DNA of 64,000 nt. Origin: Bacillus wiedmannii (lineage in GTDB: Bacteria; Bacillota; Bacilli; Bacillales; Bacillaceae_G). The notes under the pieces were generated by a model, which was not told where the DNA came from, made no database searches, and worked only from the letters and a program-made list of their open reading frames with translations. A program made the position numbers and the translations under genes. Shown here one piece after another: positions 1 through 11,433 of the stretch. Location: assembly GCF_001583695.1 (NCBI RefSeq), contig NZ_LOBC01000039.1, positions 186,001-250,000 of the forward strand, read 5' to 3'. How positions within the stretch are numbered: position 1 is the stretch's first letter; the number at the start of each line of letters is the position of its first letter.

Positions 1-251
1 CCTTGGAACGTAAGAAATTGTAGCGTAATTTCAAATCTAGGAACGAACTCACCGTTCTTGCCGAGACGCTTTATATTTATAACGGAAGCACATTCATATT
101 GATCTTCTGTCACTTGTCTAATAACTGAATAGTACCTATTTGATAATGCACTCTCTAACAGCTGCTCCCTCGATTCTTTCGCCAAAGAATCACTTGGGGA
201 AGAGAAGAAGACCGAACATATCATTGTAATAACTACACATATTTTTTTCAT
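1..251 (-). CDS. Small secreted protein, 3' end cut by window edge (DUF3888-like?)
   Basis: Reading leftward from an ATG at 251 there are 83 codons before the window ends, so the C-terminus is missing. The product begins MKKICVVITMICSVFF, a Lys-Lys plus hydrophobic signal peptide with a likely cleavage near residue 25. The mature part contains a beta-rich stretch (residues 58-83, VINIKRLGKNGEFVPRFEIT). An exported protein with a VIxIKR...FxFEITL pattern resembles the small DUF3888 family common in the B. cereus group, but this is a remembered resemblance only. A ribosome site (GGAGGG) sits just upstream at about 256-261. Function unknown. Confidence 0.55.
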   Translation of the reverse strand, partial: MKKICVVITMICSVFFSSPSDSLAKESREQLLESALSNRYYSVIRQVTEDQYECASVINIKRLGKNGEFVPRFEITLQFLTFQ

Positions 252-298
252 AATACCCTCCTTGTTCTATAAATTAGTGTTCGCAAAACTGCCATAAA

Positions 299-331
299 AA
301 AACGACTTCCCCTGTGTAGGAAAGTCGTTTT
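299..331 (-). terminator. Rho-independent terminator after moaD
   Basis: Inverted repeat AAAACGACTT / AAGTCGTTTT with a 13-nt loop. Read on the minus strand it is followed by a U-rich run, placing the end of the moeA-mobB-moaE-moaD transcript here. Confidence 0.8.
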
Positions 332-344
332 AATAAATCCAATA

Positions 345-578
345 TTAACCACCGCTCACTGGTGGGATTAGTGCAACAACATCACCATCTCGGATCGTGT
401 CATCTTCATTTGCGTATTCTTCATTAATCGCAACCATAGTTGATGCTGTCACTGGTACATTATATTCTTTAGCAACAACATCTTTTAACTCTGCAACCGT
501 AATATTTTCTTTCTCTATTTGTAATTCACTTGTTCCTGCTTCTTCTTGCAAGTGCGCAAATAACAATACTCGAATCAT
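345..578 (-). CDS. moaD: Molybdopterin synthase small subunit MoaD
   Basis: 77-aa ubiquitin-like sulfur carrier. The C-terminal Gly-Gly (ending PPVSGG) is the site that is adenylated by MoeB and converted to a thiocarboxylate, which then supplies sulfur to MoaE for molybdopterin formation. Length and tail match the family. It is the last gene of the moeA-mobB-moaE-moaD run, starting 2 nt after the moaE stop, so the two synthase subunits are made together. Confidence 0.95.
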   Translation of the reverse strand: MIRVLLFAHLQEEAGTSELQIEKENITVAELKDVVAKEYNVPVTASTMVAINEEYANEDDTIRDGDVVALIPPVSGG

Positions 579-580
579 AC

Positions 581-1045
581 TTATAGCTCCTTCCCAGGCT
601 CTCCCGCCGGATATGGTGTTTTTTCTAATTGATCACCAATCCATGAGTCTCCATCTTCCCAAAACTCCTTTTTCCAAATCGGAACAATTTGTTTTATGCG
701 TTCCATAATGTATTCATTCGCCTCATAGGCTGCTTTACGGTGCGGCGTTGAAACAGCAACAACAACCGCGATATCAGAAATTTGCAGTGTACCGATGCGA
801 TGTGTAATCGCAACGTGTGTACCTGGCCACTTCTCTTTCACTTCTGAGCCAATTTTCTCTAGCATCTTTTCTGCCATCGTTTTATAAGCGACATATTCTA
901 AGTATAATGTACGACGCCCTTTCGTAAACTCCCTAACCGTTCCAATAAATGTTGTAACAGCACCGCATTCGCGGCGAATAACCTTCTTCGCTACCTCTTC
1001 AATCGAGATTTCTGTATCAATTACTTCATAATACGTATTTGTCAT
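581..1045 (-). CDS. moaE: Molybdopterin synthase catalytic subunit MoaE
   Basis: 154 aa, full length. With MoaD it converts cyclic pyranopterin monophosphate to molybdopterin by inserting two sulfurs. Family signatures seen are TFIGTVREFTKG (about residues 32-43), STPHRKAAYEANEYIMERIK (about 99-118) and PIWKKEFWEDGDSWIG near the C-terminus, which carries the active-site lysines. Its ATG overlaps the mobB stop (ATGA), and AAGGAG lies 6 nt upstream, so translation is coupled to mobB. Confidence 0.95.
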   Translation of the reverse strand: MTNTYYEVIDTEISIEEVAKKVIRRECGAVTTFIGTVREFTKGRRTLYLEYVAYKTMAEKMLEKIGSEVKEKWPGTHVAITHRIGTLQISDIAVVVAVSTPHRKAAYEANEYIMERIKQIVPIWKKEFWEDGDSWIGDQLEKTPYPAGEPGKEL

Positions 1046-1563
1046 TTCGTACTCCTTACCGTTTGTATAAACCAGTCTATATACAACTCTTCTTCTGTTA
1101 TATGAAATACTTTATATTCTTCTCGTAAGTTTGCGGGAGCATCATGCCACGTAATAACGGCTACTATATTTTCTACTTTATGTAAAAGTTCAACGTCTTC
1201 CGCAGAACGAAGTAACACTACTTTCGGATAGCTCTCTTTTTTATAGCCCTCTATTAAAATTGTATCCACTTCAAAAAACTCATATAAGCGAATAATTTCT
1301 TGCAAGGACCATTCCTCTCTTAATGACGACAGTGAAAGTAATCCAGCGCCTTCTACACTACTGACAACAGCACCAGCCTTTCGGTGCCTTTCACTATCTT
1401 TTTGCGCTACTTCTGGAAAACCTCCGTGCCCGTGATGCTTAATTGTAGCAACTTTCATTTTTCGTTCAGCTAATGCGTACACAATTTTCTCAACGAGCGT
1501 TGTTTTTCCGCTATTTTGATACCCTACTATTTGTAAGATTGAAGGGGCTTTGCCCATGGCCAC
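1042..1563 (-). CDS. mobB: Molybdopterin-guanine dinucleotide biosynthesis protein MobB
   Basis: 173-aa P-loop GTPase-like protein assisting nucleotide attachment to molybdopterin. The Walker A motif GYQNSGKTTL is at residues 14-23, followed by ATIKHHGHG, typical of MobB. It overlaps the 3' end of moeA by 37 nt. The start is either GTG at 1563 (GAGGGA 5 nt upstream) or ATG at 1557; I kept the GTG. The partner MobA is encoded at 40.2-40.8 kb rather than here. Confidence 0.9.
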   Translation of the reverse strand: MAMGKAPSILQIVGYQNSGKTTLVEKIVYALAERKMKVATIKHHGHGGFPEVAQKDSERHRKAGAVVSSVEGAGLLSLSSLREEWSLQEIIRLYEFFEVDTILIEGYKKESYPKVVLLRSAEDVELLHKVENIVAVITWHDAPANLREEYKVFHITEEELYIDWFIQTVRSTK

Positions 1564-2816
1564 TCACATCCCTCGGCGTGCTCTAACAACAATACAGATA
1601 CTTTCATCCCTGCTTCAAATCCTCTCGTTCCTCCAGGCAACACAATAAAAGCATTCGCTTCGGCAAGTGAAGAGACCGCACTCGATTTATCTAAGCCGAC
1701 CGGCATCGTTTGTAATGCTCCGTCCACGATTGTCACCTTTGCTCTTACAAAGCGAGTAAACGGATTTGGCTTCGGAAAATCCGCTTGCAAAATAGCATCT
1801 GCTCTATATACGTGGGGTTCTTTCGCATACAAATATGTTTTTATAACCGGATGCACAAATAGCTCAAAACCTACGTAGCAAGCTGACGGATTTCCTGATA
1901 AACCGAAAAGTAACTTTCCATCAACTTCAGCTACTGTCGTTACACTTCCTGGTCTCATCGCTATTTTATTAAAGAGTACATTCGCCTGTAGTCTTTCATA
2001 AATAGCTGGCAAGTAGTCATAATCTCCTACCGACACACCGCCTGTCGTAATTAAAATATCAACCTCATCCATCGCCGATTGAACAGCTGCAAAACATGCA
2101 TCTAACTCGTCGGCAAGTTGGCCATAATAACGAACTTTCCCTCCGGCTTTCATAATTTGAGCTGCAATCATATACGAGTTACTATTTCTAATTTTCCCCG
2201 GCTGTAACGACTCGTGTACTTCTAACAATTCACTTCCTGTCGTCACAATACCAACAACAGGCTGTTTTACAACTTTCACAGTACTATATCCAAACGTCGC
2301 TAATAAGGCGGCAACACCTGGATTGATTGCAACGCCTTTCTTAACGAGAACTTGATTTCGTTTTATATCTTCGCCTTTAAATGACACATTGTCACCACTA
2401 TTAAAAGGACGCTTTACCTTCATATATGTTTTTCCGTTCTTCTCAAAACCTTCCGTCAGCTCTAGCATTACGACTGCATTACACCCCTCTGGAATAGCTG
2501 CTCCCGTCATAATACGAACCGCTTTAAAAGGCCCTACTTCATCTAAAAAAACAAATCCCGCCCCGATTTCCCCTATTACTTCAAATTCAACTGAATTCTC
2601 TTGATTCGCTTCTTTCGTATCTTCTGCTCGAATTGCGAAACCATCGTAAGGAGAACGATCAAAATGAGGAACGTCATGATCAGAGACAACATCCTCCCCA
2701 AGAATTCTCCCGTAACTTTCCGTAATAGAAACCTCTTCTACTTCACCATTCTTCGCATATTCCATTACTCTCTCTACTGCCTCAGCAACTTGAATTGGAA
2801 TTCGTTTTTCTACCAT
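1527..2816 (-). CDS. moeA: Molybdopterin molybdenumtransferase MoeA
   Basis: 429 aa, usual length. MoeA inserts molybdate into adenylated molybdopterin. Visible motifs are DRSPYDGFAIRAED (about 53-66), GDNVSFKGEDIKR (about 141-153), TTGSELLE, the GGVSVGDYDYL loop, and GLSGNPSACYVGFELF. It is the first gene of the leftward operon; GAGGTGAG lies 5 nt before the ATG. It diverges from moaC across an 83-bp gap that must hold both promoters. Confidence 0.95.
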   Translation of the reverse strand: MVEKRIPIQVAEAVERVMEYAKNGEVEEVSITESYGRILGEDVVSDHDVPHFDRSPYDGFAIRAEDTKEANQENSVEFEVIGEIGAGFVFLDEVGPFKAVRIMTGAAIPEGCNAVVMLELTEGFEKNGKTYMKVKRPFNSGDNVSFKGEDIKRNQVLVKKGVAINPGVAALLATFGYSTVKVVKQPVVGIVTTGSELLEVHESLQPGKIRNSNSYMIAAQIMKAGGKVRYYGQLADELDACFAAVQSAMDEVDILITTGGVSVGDYDYLPAIYERLQANVLFNKIAMRPGSVTTVAEVDGKLLFGLSGNPSACYVGFELFVHPVIKTYLYAKEPHVYRADAILQADFPKPNPFTRFVRAKVTIVDGALQTMPVGLDKSSAVSSLAEANAFIVLPGGTRGFEAGMKVSVLLLEHAEGCEWPWAKPLQSYK

Positions 2817-2899
2817 CGTTTCTCACCTCATATTTGCAATTTTTTTTATCTCGATTAAACTTTATATATTAAATAGAAATTACTTCAAGGAGGAATTCC

Positions 2900-3385
2900 A
2901 TGTCTTCATTCACACACTTTAATGACCAAGGACGCGCGAAGATGGTTGATATAAGTGACAAAAAAGCAACCGTTCGAACAGCAATTGCGTGCTCTAGCAT
3001 TGTCGTTACAAAAGAAATTTACGATAAAATCTCTCACAATGAAATTGGGAAAGGTGACGTACTAGCAGTTGCACAAATCGCAGGTATTATGGCTGCGAAA
3101 CGCACTTCTGATATTATCCCAATGTGCCATCCTTTATTATTAAAAGGTGTTGACGTTTCTTTCGATTGGAAACAATCCGAAGAACAATATCGATTACTTA
3201 TTGAAGTAAAAGTTAAAACAGAAGGTAGCACCGGTGTTGAAATGGAAGCTTTAACAGCTGCTTCCGCTACAGCTCTTACTGTGTACGATATGTGCAAAGC
3301 TGTTGATAAAGGTATGATTATTGGCGAAACGTACTTATTTGAAAAAACAGGTGGAAAAAGTGGAGATTATACGAGAAAGTCTTAA
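2900..3385 (+). CDS. moaC: Cyclic pyranopterin monophosphate synthase MoaC
   Basis: 161 aa. Converts the MoaA product (3',8-cyclo-7,8-dihydro-GTP) to cyclic pyranopterin monophosphate. Conserved segments are [14 protein letters not shown] near the N-terminus, [12 protein letters not shown] (about 72-83), and [22 protein letters not shown] with the catalytic KAVDKGM region at the end. AAGGAGG lies 6 nt before the ATG. Transcribed alone on the plus strand between two minus-strand cofactor units. Confidence 0.97.
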   Translation: MSSFTHFNDQGRAKMVDISDKKATVRTAIACSSIVVTKEIYDKISHNEIGKGDVLAVAQIAGIMAAKRTSDIIPMCHPLLLKGVDVSFDWKQSEEQYRLLIEVKVKTEGSTGVEMEALTAASATALTVYDMCKAVDKGMIIGETYLFEKTGGKSGDYTRKS

Positions 3386-3395
3386 TCTTCTCTCC

Positions 3396-3427
3396 GTTGA
3401 ACCTAAAGGGCTTCCTTTAGGTTCAAC
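3396..3427. terminator. Hairpin between convergent moaC and moeB
   Basis: A perfect 14-bp inverted repeat, GTTGAACCTAAAGG / CCTTTAGGTTCAAC, loop GCTT, includes the moeB stop codon. Neither side has a good U tract, so it may be an RNA 3'-end stabiliser or weak bidirectional terminator. Confidence 0.55.
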
Positions 3428-4436
3428 CTATATATCTTGCATATAAACGTTTTGCTACATTTATATCATTCGTCCCATGAATAAAGGCCCTGCCATCTGT
3501 AAATAAAACAAAACGAAATTCCTCTATCGGAAATGATAATAAATACGGAGTAGCTTTTACATCCACACTTCTTTGTAAGCGCTTTTTAATTTCTTCTAAA
3601 TTAAATTCATTCCGCACACCTGGACGGATTTGTACTGTATTTCGGCCACATAACACTTCTGTTTTCGTTTGTGCTTCAAATGTTAAACTCGGATATGTAC
3701 GTAATCTTCCACAAGATAAACATGTGTCTTTTTTCTGCCTATTCACTTTAAATGCCATCTGTTGATTATTCCAAAGATCAAACGATAACATCGTTTCGCG
3801 AAGCGCCCCATAGTCTTCTACTAATATTTTCAGCGCTTCCGTTATTTGATGTGCAACTACTAATTGCACGGCCGGCTGTATAATACCCGCCGTATCACAT
3901 GTTGCCCCGCTCGCTGGATGTTCCATTAAACAGCGGAAACACGGTGTTTTTCCTGGTAAAATTGTATACGTTACTCCGTAGCTTCCGACACAACCACCAT
4001 ATATCCACGGAATATTATACTTTTGTGAAACATCATTAATAAGAAGACGCGTTTCAAAATTATCTGTCGCATCTAATATTAAATCTACATCATTCACTAG
4101 CTCTTCCATTTCTTGCACTGTTACATCAGTCACAACCTGATTTATTTTCACCTCAGAATTAATCGCTTGTAAATGCTCTGCCGCTGCTACCGCCTTTGGT
4201 TTGTATTGCTTTGCATCTTCTTCTGTATATAATTGTTGTCTTTGTAAATTACTCCATTCTACATAATCACGATCCGCAATTGTTATTTTGCCAACACCTG
4301 CTCTAACAATTGCTTCTGCATTCGCTGCACCGAGAGCACCAGCGCCGATAATAAGCACATGCTTCTCTCTAATTTTTCTCTGTCCTTCTTCTCCAACACC
4401 AGAAAATAATATTTGTCTTGAATATCGCTCCTGCAT
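3423..4436 (-). CDS. moeB: Molybdopterin-synthase adenylyltransferase MoeB (ThiF family)
   Basis: 337-aa E1-like enzyme that adenylates the C-terminal glycine of MoaD (possibly also ThiS). The N-terminus RYSRQILFSGVGEEGQ and the nucleotide motif IIGAGALGAANAE (about 29-41) are typical. Zinc-binding CxxC pairs are CFRC (about 165-168) and CLSC (about 240-243). A C-terminal extension of about 85 residues follows, which I cannot identify; it sits where rhodanese domains occur in some MoeB proteins, but no active-site Cys loop is evident. It starts 12 nt after moaA and is probably cotranscribed with it. Confidence 0.9.
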   Translation of the reverse strand: MQERYSRQILFSGVGEEGQRKIREKHVLIIGAGALGAANAEAIVRAGVGKITIADRDYVEWSNLQRQQLYTEEDAKQYKPKAVAAAEHLQAINSEVKINQVVTDVTVQEMEELVNDVDLILDATDNFETRLLINDVSQKYNIPWIYGGCVGSYGVTYTILPGKTPCFRCLMEHPASGATCDTAGIIQPAVQLVVAHQITEALKILVEDYGALRETMLSFDLWNNQQMAFKVNRQKKDTCLSCGRLRTYPSLTFEAQTKTEVLCGRNTVQIRPGVRNEFNLEEIKKRLQRSVDVKATPYLLSFPIEEFRFVLFTDGRAFIHGTNDINVAKRLYARYIG

Positions 4437-4448
4437 ACGATAGCCCCC

Positions 4449-5462
4449 TTATCCTCCTATATAAGACATTTCAATTTTCGGACGATTCTTTGCACTTTCT
4501 TCTGTCCGTTCATCCGAATACCTGTCTTTTCTATTCATCCATACATTTTGTATAACGCTTACTAACTCATCATCTGAAAGATTTCCTCTAAGAAGTTCCC
4601 TTACATCCAATCCTTCTGTCGCAAATAAGCAAGTATAAAACTTTCCATCTGCCGAAATTCTTGCTCTCGTACAAGAGGAACAAAATGACTCTGAAACGGA
4701 AGTAATAAAACCGACTTCGACATTTGTTCCAACGTAACGATATCGCTTCGCAACTTCACCGAAATAATGCGCTTCAGCTAGCTCAAGTGGATACACGCTA
4801 TGAATCATCTCAATTAACTCTCGCTTTGTAACGACTTGATCAAAGTTCCATCCATTTGTACTACCAACATCCATAAACTCAATAAACCTAAGTGTGATTC
4901 CTTGCTCTTTAAAATAAGTAGCCATCGGAAGTACTTGATGGTCATTCATCCCTTTTTTCACAACCATATTTACCTTTACATCAAGCCCGGCCTCTTTTGC
5001 AGCCATAATTCCCTTTATAACAGGTTTCGTATTGATATTCCGGCCATTAATGTCCTTAAATACATCGTCATCTATTGCATCCAAACTAACATTTACTCTA
5101 TGTAATCCAGCTTCTTTTAATGCTTTTGCTTGTTTCGTTAAATGAATTGCATTCGTCGTTAACCCTATATCTACTAACCCTTCAATTTTCACGAGACGTG
5201 CAATAAGTTTTGTTAAATCTTTACGCAGCAGTGGCTCGCCACCAGTAAGTCTAATTTTTCGTACACCGATGCTAACAAATAGTTTTGCCAAACGTTCAAT
5301 TTCATCAAACGTCAGTAAAAACTCATCTTTCAAAAAAGCATAATCTGGCCCAAAAACTTCCGCTGGCATACAATATGTACATCTAAAATTGCAACGATCA
5401 ATGACAGATATACGCAAATCTTGAAGTGGGCGTCCAAAAAAATCTGTAACCATCTCCTGCAT
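4449..5462 (-). CDS. moaA: GTP 3',8-cyclase MoaA
   Basis: About 337 aa, radical SAM enzyme for the first step of molybdopterin synthesis. The N-terminal cluster motif is C24-x3-C28-x2-C31 (RCNFRCTYC), and the C-terminal second-cluster motif is [22 protein letters not shown] ([10 protein letters not shown]) is present. I placed the start at the ATG at 5462 because GGGAGGG lies 5 nt upstream; an in-frame GTG at 5468 and ATG at 5453 are alternatives. The C-terminus ends YIGG, as in functional MoaA. Confidence 0.96.
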   Translation of the reverse strand: MQEMVTDFFGRPLQDLRISVIDRCNFRCTYCMPAEVFGPDYAFLKDEFLLTFDEIERLAKLFVSIGVRKIRLTGGEPLLRKDLTKLIARLVKIEGLVDIGLTTNAIHLTKQAKALKEAGLHRVNVSLDAIDDDVFKDINGRNINTKPVIKGIMAAKEAGLDVKVNMVVKKGMNDHQVLPMATYFKEQGITLRFIEFMDVGSTNGWNFDQVVTKRELIEMIHSVYPLELAEAHYFGEVAKRYRYVGTNVEVGFITSVSESFCSSCTRARISADGKFYTCLFATEGLDVRELLRGNLSDDELVSVIQNVWMNRKDRYSDERTEESAKNRPKIEMSYIGG

Positions 5463-5543
5463 CGCCACCCTCCCTTTCTGCCAAATTTCTCTCTTTTCAT
5501 TCTATTATAATATATTTTCGAACTGCGATGTTTTTGCTCAAGT

Positions 5544-5559
5544 GAATAAAGTGAAACTT
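5544..5559 (+). repeat. Extra copy of the bcr1 left terminus
   Basis: The 16-base string AATAAAGTGAAACTTT recurs exactly at 5592-5607, where it spans the left end of the complete 155-bp element. This solitary copy 48 bp upstream is a terminal fragment. Confidence 0.5.
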
Positions 5560-5597
5560 TCCTAACCAATTAGACTACCTACAAATAACGAGATAAA

Positions 5598-5752
5598 GTG
5601 AAACTTTAATCAGTGGGGGTTTTGTTCATCCCCCACTGATTATTAGCCTTCACCAATCGGGCTTTTACCGGCAGTTGATCCCCCACCTAACTTCTTTGCT
5701 TCCGCTGAATTTTGAGGTGGTGGGCTTACTGCCCGGCAAATAGCGGGATAAA
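5598..5752. repeat. bcr1-type repeat element, complete
   Basis: An intergenic, hairpin-rich element starting GTGAAACTTTAATCAGTGGG and ending GGCAAATAGCGGGATAAA. It is bounded by a 5-bp direct repeat ATAAA (TTTAT on the other strand) at 5593-5597 and 5748-5752, leaving 155 bp. Internal inverted repeats include CAGTGGGGG / CCCCCACTG (5611-5638). The size and TTTAT duplication match what is known of B. cereus group bcr1, a non-coding mobile-like repeat. It sits just downstream of the collagen-like gene terminator. No ORF inside. Confidence 0.75.
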
Positions 5753-5783
5753 AAACCTTGAAGCATAAAAGCCCCAAGGTTTT
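5752..5783 (-). terminator. Terminator of the large collagen-like gene
   Basis: AAAACCTTG / CAAGGTTTT stem with a 14-nt loop, T-rich in the minus direction. Its distal arm abuts the end of the bcr1 element, so insertion occurred at the 3' edge of the terminator. Confidence 0.7.
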
Positions 5784-5790
5784 CTTCTTA

Positions 5791-8682
<2,892 letters not shown>

Positions 8683-8759
8683 TTATATTAAACAAACCTC
8701 TTCTTAATATGTATTTACAAAAACAAACTCAAAGACTATTTTTATTTGAAATAATAAAA

Positions 8760-8783
8760 ACTCCCTTAAATCCTTAAGGGAGT
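8760..8783 (-). terminator. Terminator of the GerPF-like pair
   Basis: ACTCCCTTAA / TTAAGGGAGT with a 4-nt loop followed on the minus strand by TTTTTATTATT. One arm overlaps the stop codon of the 8774-9097 gene. Confidence 0.85.
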
Positions 8784-9097
8784 CCAGCAGTTGAATCCAA
8801 ATTATCTGTATTTGGGACGGCTTGTGCTATACCCGATACATTTGTACCTTGCCCCATATTTGTTCCTGTTACAGTACCAGCAGGAGTTCCTCGTGTATAT
8901 GTTGTCGTCACAGAATCACCTGGCTGTAAGCAAAGCTTCGTCTCCGTCCCTATTACTGTAACAACATCAATCCAAGTACATCCCATTGAGCCACTATACG
9001 ATTTCGTAGCAGTAAAGGACGTATCACTCAAATTATCACCAGTAAATATATTCCCAGTGTTATTCACAATAACAAATTCTTTTATATGAGCAGGCAT
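8774..9097 (-). CDS. Small GerPA/GerPF-like spore protein
   Basis: 107 aa, no signal peptide or membrane helix. The N-terminus (MPAHIKEFVIVNNTGNIFTGDN) follows the pattern of the GerPA/GerPF family: MPA start, a short beta strand, NNTGN and a GD motif, then SKSYSGS. The rest is Thr/Gly-rich. GerP proteins affect passage of germinants through the spore coat; this copy lies outside a gerP operon and is a paralogue at most. It follows the next gene at 20 nt, so the two form a pair upstream of the exosporium collagen gene. Family assignment is moderate. Confidence 0.55.
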   Translation of the reverse strand: MPAHIKEFVIVNNTGNIFTGDNLSDTSFTATKSYSGSMGCTWIDVVTVIGTETKLCLQPGDSVTTTYTRGTPAGTVTGTNMGQGTNVSGIAQAVPNTDNLDSTAGLP

Positions 9098-9117
9098 AAT
9101 TACACTCTACCTTTCCT

Positions 9118-9342
9118 CTATGAACCTAATGTACGTGTACTCGTTGCTAATGGCGGGAGAAATACTGATGTTCGAATCACCGCTTCTGGCTGCCTTTTCC
9201 CATTTAAAAAAATAGCCGCACTCGATCCTCCAGCACCTGCATATATTTTTGCTACAGCTAAAGGTGAGATATCATAACAGTCACCAACATTAACAGCCCC
9301 TGTATTATTAATAATTTTTACTTTCCGCAAGTTAATCCCCAT
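9118..9342 (-). CDS. Small GerPF-like spore germination protein
   Basis: 74 aa. The stretch KIINNTGAVNVGDCYDISPL followed by KIYAGAGGSSAA matches the GerPA/GerPF family layout (VNFGDxxxISPxSxSKxxxGxG). A GGGGGATAGG ribosome site precedes the ATG. First gene of the two-gene GerPF-like unit. A spore-coat role is inferred from family and neighbours. Confidence 0.65.
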   Translation of the reverse strand: MGINLRKVKIINNTGAVNVGDCYDISPLAVAKIYAGAGGSSAAIFLNGKRQPEAVIRTSVFLPPLATSTRTLGS

Positions 9343-9380
9343 TTACCTATCCCCCTTTTGTACACTGTATGCAAAAGAAA

Positions 9381-9412
9381 AAAACTTGAAACAAACACGT
9401 TTCAAGTTTTTT
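9381..9412. terminator. Bidirectional-looking terminator
   Basis: AAAACTTGAAAC / GTTTCAAGTTTT, 6-nt loop, A-run on one side and T-run on the other. It ends the leftward rhodanese transcript just before the GerPF-like pair. Confidence 0.8.
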
Positions 9413-9419
9413 AAACTAC

Positions 9420-9725
9420 TTATTTCGTTTCACCTTCATATTGAAGCATACCGCCAACCATGTTCATTGTTTTAAATCCTTGCTCATTTAAATAATGACA
9501 TACATTTTCACTGCGCATTCCCGAACGACAAATAAAGATATATTCATTCTCTTTATCAAAGAAATCTACTTTATTTGGGATATCGCCCATTTTAATATGT
9601 ACAGCTTCTGGAATTTTCCCTGCTGCTACTTCTTCATCTTCCCTTACATCTACTAAAAATAACGTTTCTCCATTTTCTAAACGCTCTTGCACTTCTTCTG
9701 TAGTAATTGTTTTAACTTCTGTCAT
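9420..9725 (-). CDS. Single-domain rhodanese
   Basis: 101 aa with the start at ATG 9725, chosen because AAGGAGG lies 9 nt upstream; the longer frame to 9776 has no ribosome site. The active-site loop CRSGMRS has the persulfide-forming Cys at residue 66, and VDVRE (25-29) is the usual rhodanese N-terminal motif. Cytoplasmic, probably a sulfur carrier or cyanide/thiosulfate sulfurtransferase. It stands alone between terminators. Confidence 0.92.
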   Translation of the reverse strand: MTEVKTITTEEVQERLENGETLFLVDVREDEEVAAGKIPEAVHIKMGDIPNKVDFFDKENEYIFICRSGMRSENVCHYLNEQGFKTMNMVGGMLQYEGETK

Positions 9726-9924
9726 ATGTCGTTCCTCCTTATATACAATAAAACCTTTAGTCTCTTCCTTAAACAACCATGTCTAATCAATTTTAGCATG
9801 CGAAAGAAAGAACGCAAAGAATGGAAAATTTATTTCTCAATTTCCCCGCAAAACTTATTCTTTACAAACATAACTCGTGCATTGTATCCTCAATATACTT
9901 GTTTTATGAAAGGAGCCAATGAAA

Positions 9925-10107
9925 ATGACACTTTTTCTTTTCATTACGGGCATCATTTTCTTAATCGCCGCAATTATTGCACTTAGTATGAAAAATAATA
10001 AAAAGATAAAATCACCACAAGAAATGTCATTCTTATTTCTATTACTTAGTATCGCGTTCTTCGGTATAGCAATTGCCACATATATTTTCCGTCTACAAAT
10101 CATGTAA
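9925..10107 (+). CDS. Small two-helix membrane protein
   Basis: 60 aa beginning MTLFLFITGIIF. Two hydrophobic helices (about 2-22 and 35-56) flank a basic turn (KNNKKIK). I chose ATG 9925 over ATG 9919 because AAAGGAG at 9909-9915 is 9 nt from the first and only 3 nt from the second. Not recognised; function unknown. It is followed at once by a terminator, so it is monocistronic. Confidence 0.65.
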   Translation: MTLFLFITGIIFLIAAIIALSMKNNKKIKSPQEMSFLFLLLSIAFFGIAIATYIFRLQIM

Positions 10108-10141
10108 AAAAAGGTGCCTACTACATACATTGCACCTTTTT
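10106..10141. terminator. Bidirectional terminator
   Basis: AAAAGGTGC / GCACCTTTT with a 14-nt loop between convergent genes, A-run left and T-run right, serving both. Confidence 0.8.
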
Positions 10142-10156
10142 CACATCATTTATTTT

Positions 10157-11281
10157 CTACACAAAGCTAGATACTTTCCGGTTTAAAAATTCATAAACTT
10201 TCTTTTCAAATAAATGAATATCAAATGCTCCCGCCATATGCCCATTTATACTTTCTATCTCATACACTTCCGCATACTTCCCTTGTTTTTGCAAAATGTC
10301 TACCATTTTATAATTATAACGTGACGGCTGAAGCAAATCTTGTTTGCACGGAATCATAAGTACATTTGCTTCTATGTTAGACAGTGCCTCTTCTAAAGAC
10401 GAAAATCCATGCGCAATATCATGTAATAAAACTGCTTTCGCAGTGTATATCCACGAATTTGCATCTACTAACTCTATACTTCTATATGTCACTTTATTTA
10501 TTTCTTTCTCAAATGATGTTAATATCGAAAACTTTTCATAAGGTTCTACTTCTATACTATTACGAGGGAATGTTGTTTCATAAAAATGCTCATCAAATGC
10601 GTTCATAAACATCATTCTATTTGCTAAATGAAGTCCCTTCATTGGCTGCTCTTCTCCATATTTTCCGCCCTTCCAACTTGGATCCAGTTGAATAGCCTCA
10701 ATTGCATTTTGTGCTACATTTACCGACGTAATAATTGGATTTTGCGGGTTCGTAATAACACCAATCATCCGCTCTACCATATGAGGATAATGAACAGCCC
10801 ATTGCTGCGCAATCATCCCGCCAGCTGACGGTCCCATTACAGCGTGTAGCCTTGCGATTCCCATATCTTTTATTAACTCATATTGCATACGAGCTACATC
10901 GAGAAATGTAAAAACTGGAAAATCCATAGCATATTCTTCCCCAGTTTCTGCATTAATCGATTTCGGTCCTGTTGTAATCACATATGGATTTTTCACCTGC
11001 ACATTACAAAGATTATCAGTGCATATAACAAAATATTTATTTGTATCAATTGCTTTTCCTGGCCCAATTAAACCATCCCACCAACCAGACTCCTCATCAT
11101 GTGCTGTATATTTCCCTGCCGCGTGACTCGTTGCACTAAAATAATGGCATACCAAAATCGCATTTGACCTTTCTCTATTTAAAGTACCATACGTCTCATA
11201 CCCCATTTGAACAGGAATTCCCCTACCATTTTCAAACATAAACTCTCTTAAAACAAACTTTTCCTTTTTTACAAATTGCAC
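10157..11281 (-). CDS. Homoserine O-acetyltransferase-like alpha/beta hydrolase
   Basis: 374 aa, MetX-superfamily fold. The nucleophile motif is GPSAGGM with Ser152; the late His is in SINGHMAG (near 350) and an acid lies between. It departs from true MetX: the conserved NLLGGCxGTTGP region reads NLCNVQVKNPYVITTGP, and the usual GGSMGG is GPSAGG. It could therefore be a different acyltransferase or esterase, and no methionine gene adjoins it. GTG start at 11281 with AGAGGG upstream. Cytoplasmic. Confidence 0.75.
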   Translation of the reverse strand: MQFVKKEKFVLREFMFENGRGIPVQMGYETYGTLNRERSNAILVCHYFSATSHAAGKYTAHDEESGWWDGLIGPGKAIDTNKYFVICTDNLCNVQVKNPYVITTGPKSINAETGEEYAMDFPVFTFLDVARMQYELIKDMGIARLHAVMGPSAGGMIAQQWAVHYPHMVERMIGVITNPQNPIITSVNVAQNAIEAIQLDPSWKGGKYGEEQPMKGLHLANRMMFMNAFDEHFYETTFPRNSIEVEPYEKFSILTSFEKEINKVTYRSIELVDANSWIYTAKAVLLHDIAHGFSSLEEALSNIEANVLMIPCKQDLLQPSRYNYKMVDILQKQGKYAEVYEIESINGHMAGAFDIHLFEKKVYEFLNRKVSSFV

Positions 11282-11371
11282 AGACTCGCCCTCTTCCCGT
11301 CATAGTATGAACTGCTTCCTAAAGGATTTTTTCTATACAAACCAATCTCCTCCTTCTTTTCATAAATAAAT

Positions 11372-11400
11372 GAATAATATACAAAATTAGCCACAAAATA
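11372..11400 (+). promoter_or_regulatory. Possible sigma-G promoter for gerHABC
   Basis: GAATA (11372-11376) and CAAAATA (11394-11400) separated by 17 bp resemble the forespore sigma-G pattern (GHATR and CATnnTA). The -10 has one mismatch. The position, 34 bp before the start codon, fits a germinant receptor operon, which is normally sigma-G controlled. Confidence 0.4.
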
Positions 11401-11433
11401 GCACTATATTACACAATCAAAGAGGGAATACAT

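Noticed and set aside
10157-11281. True homoserine O-acetyltransferase (metX) under methionine control
   Set aside because: Conserved MetX motifs are altered and no S-box or T-box precedes it.
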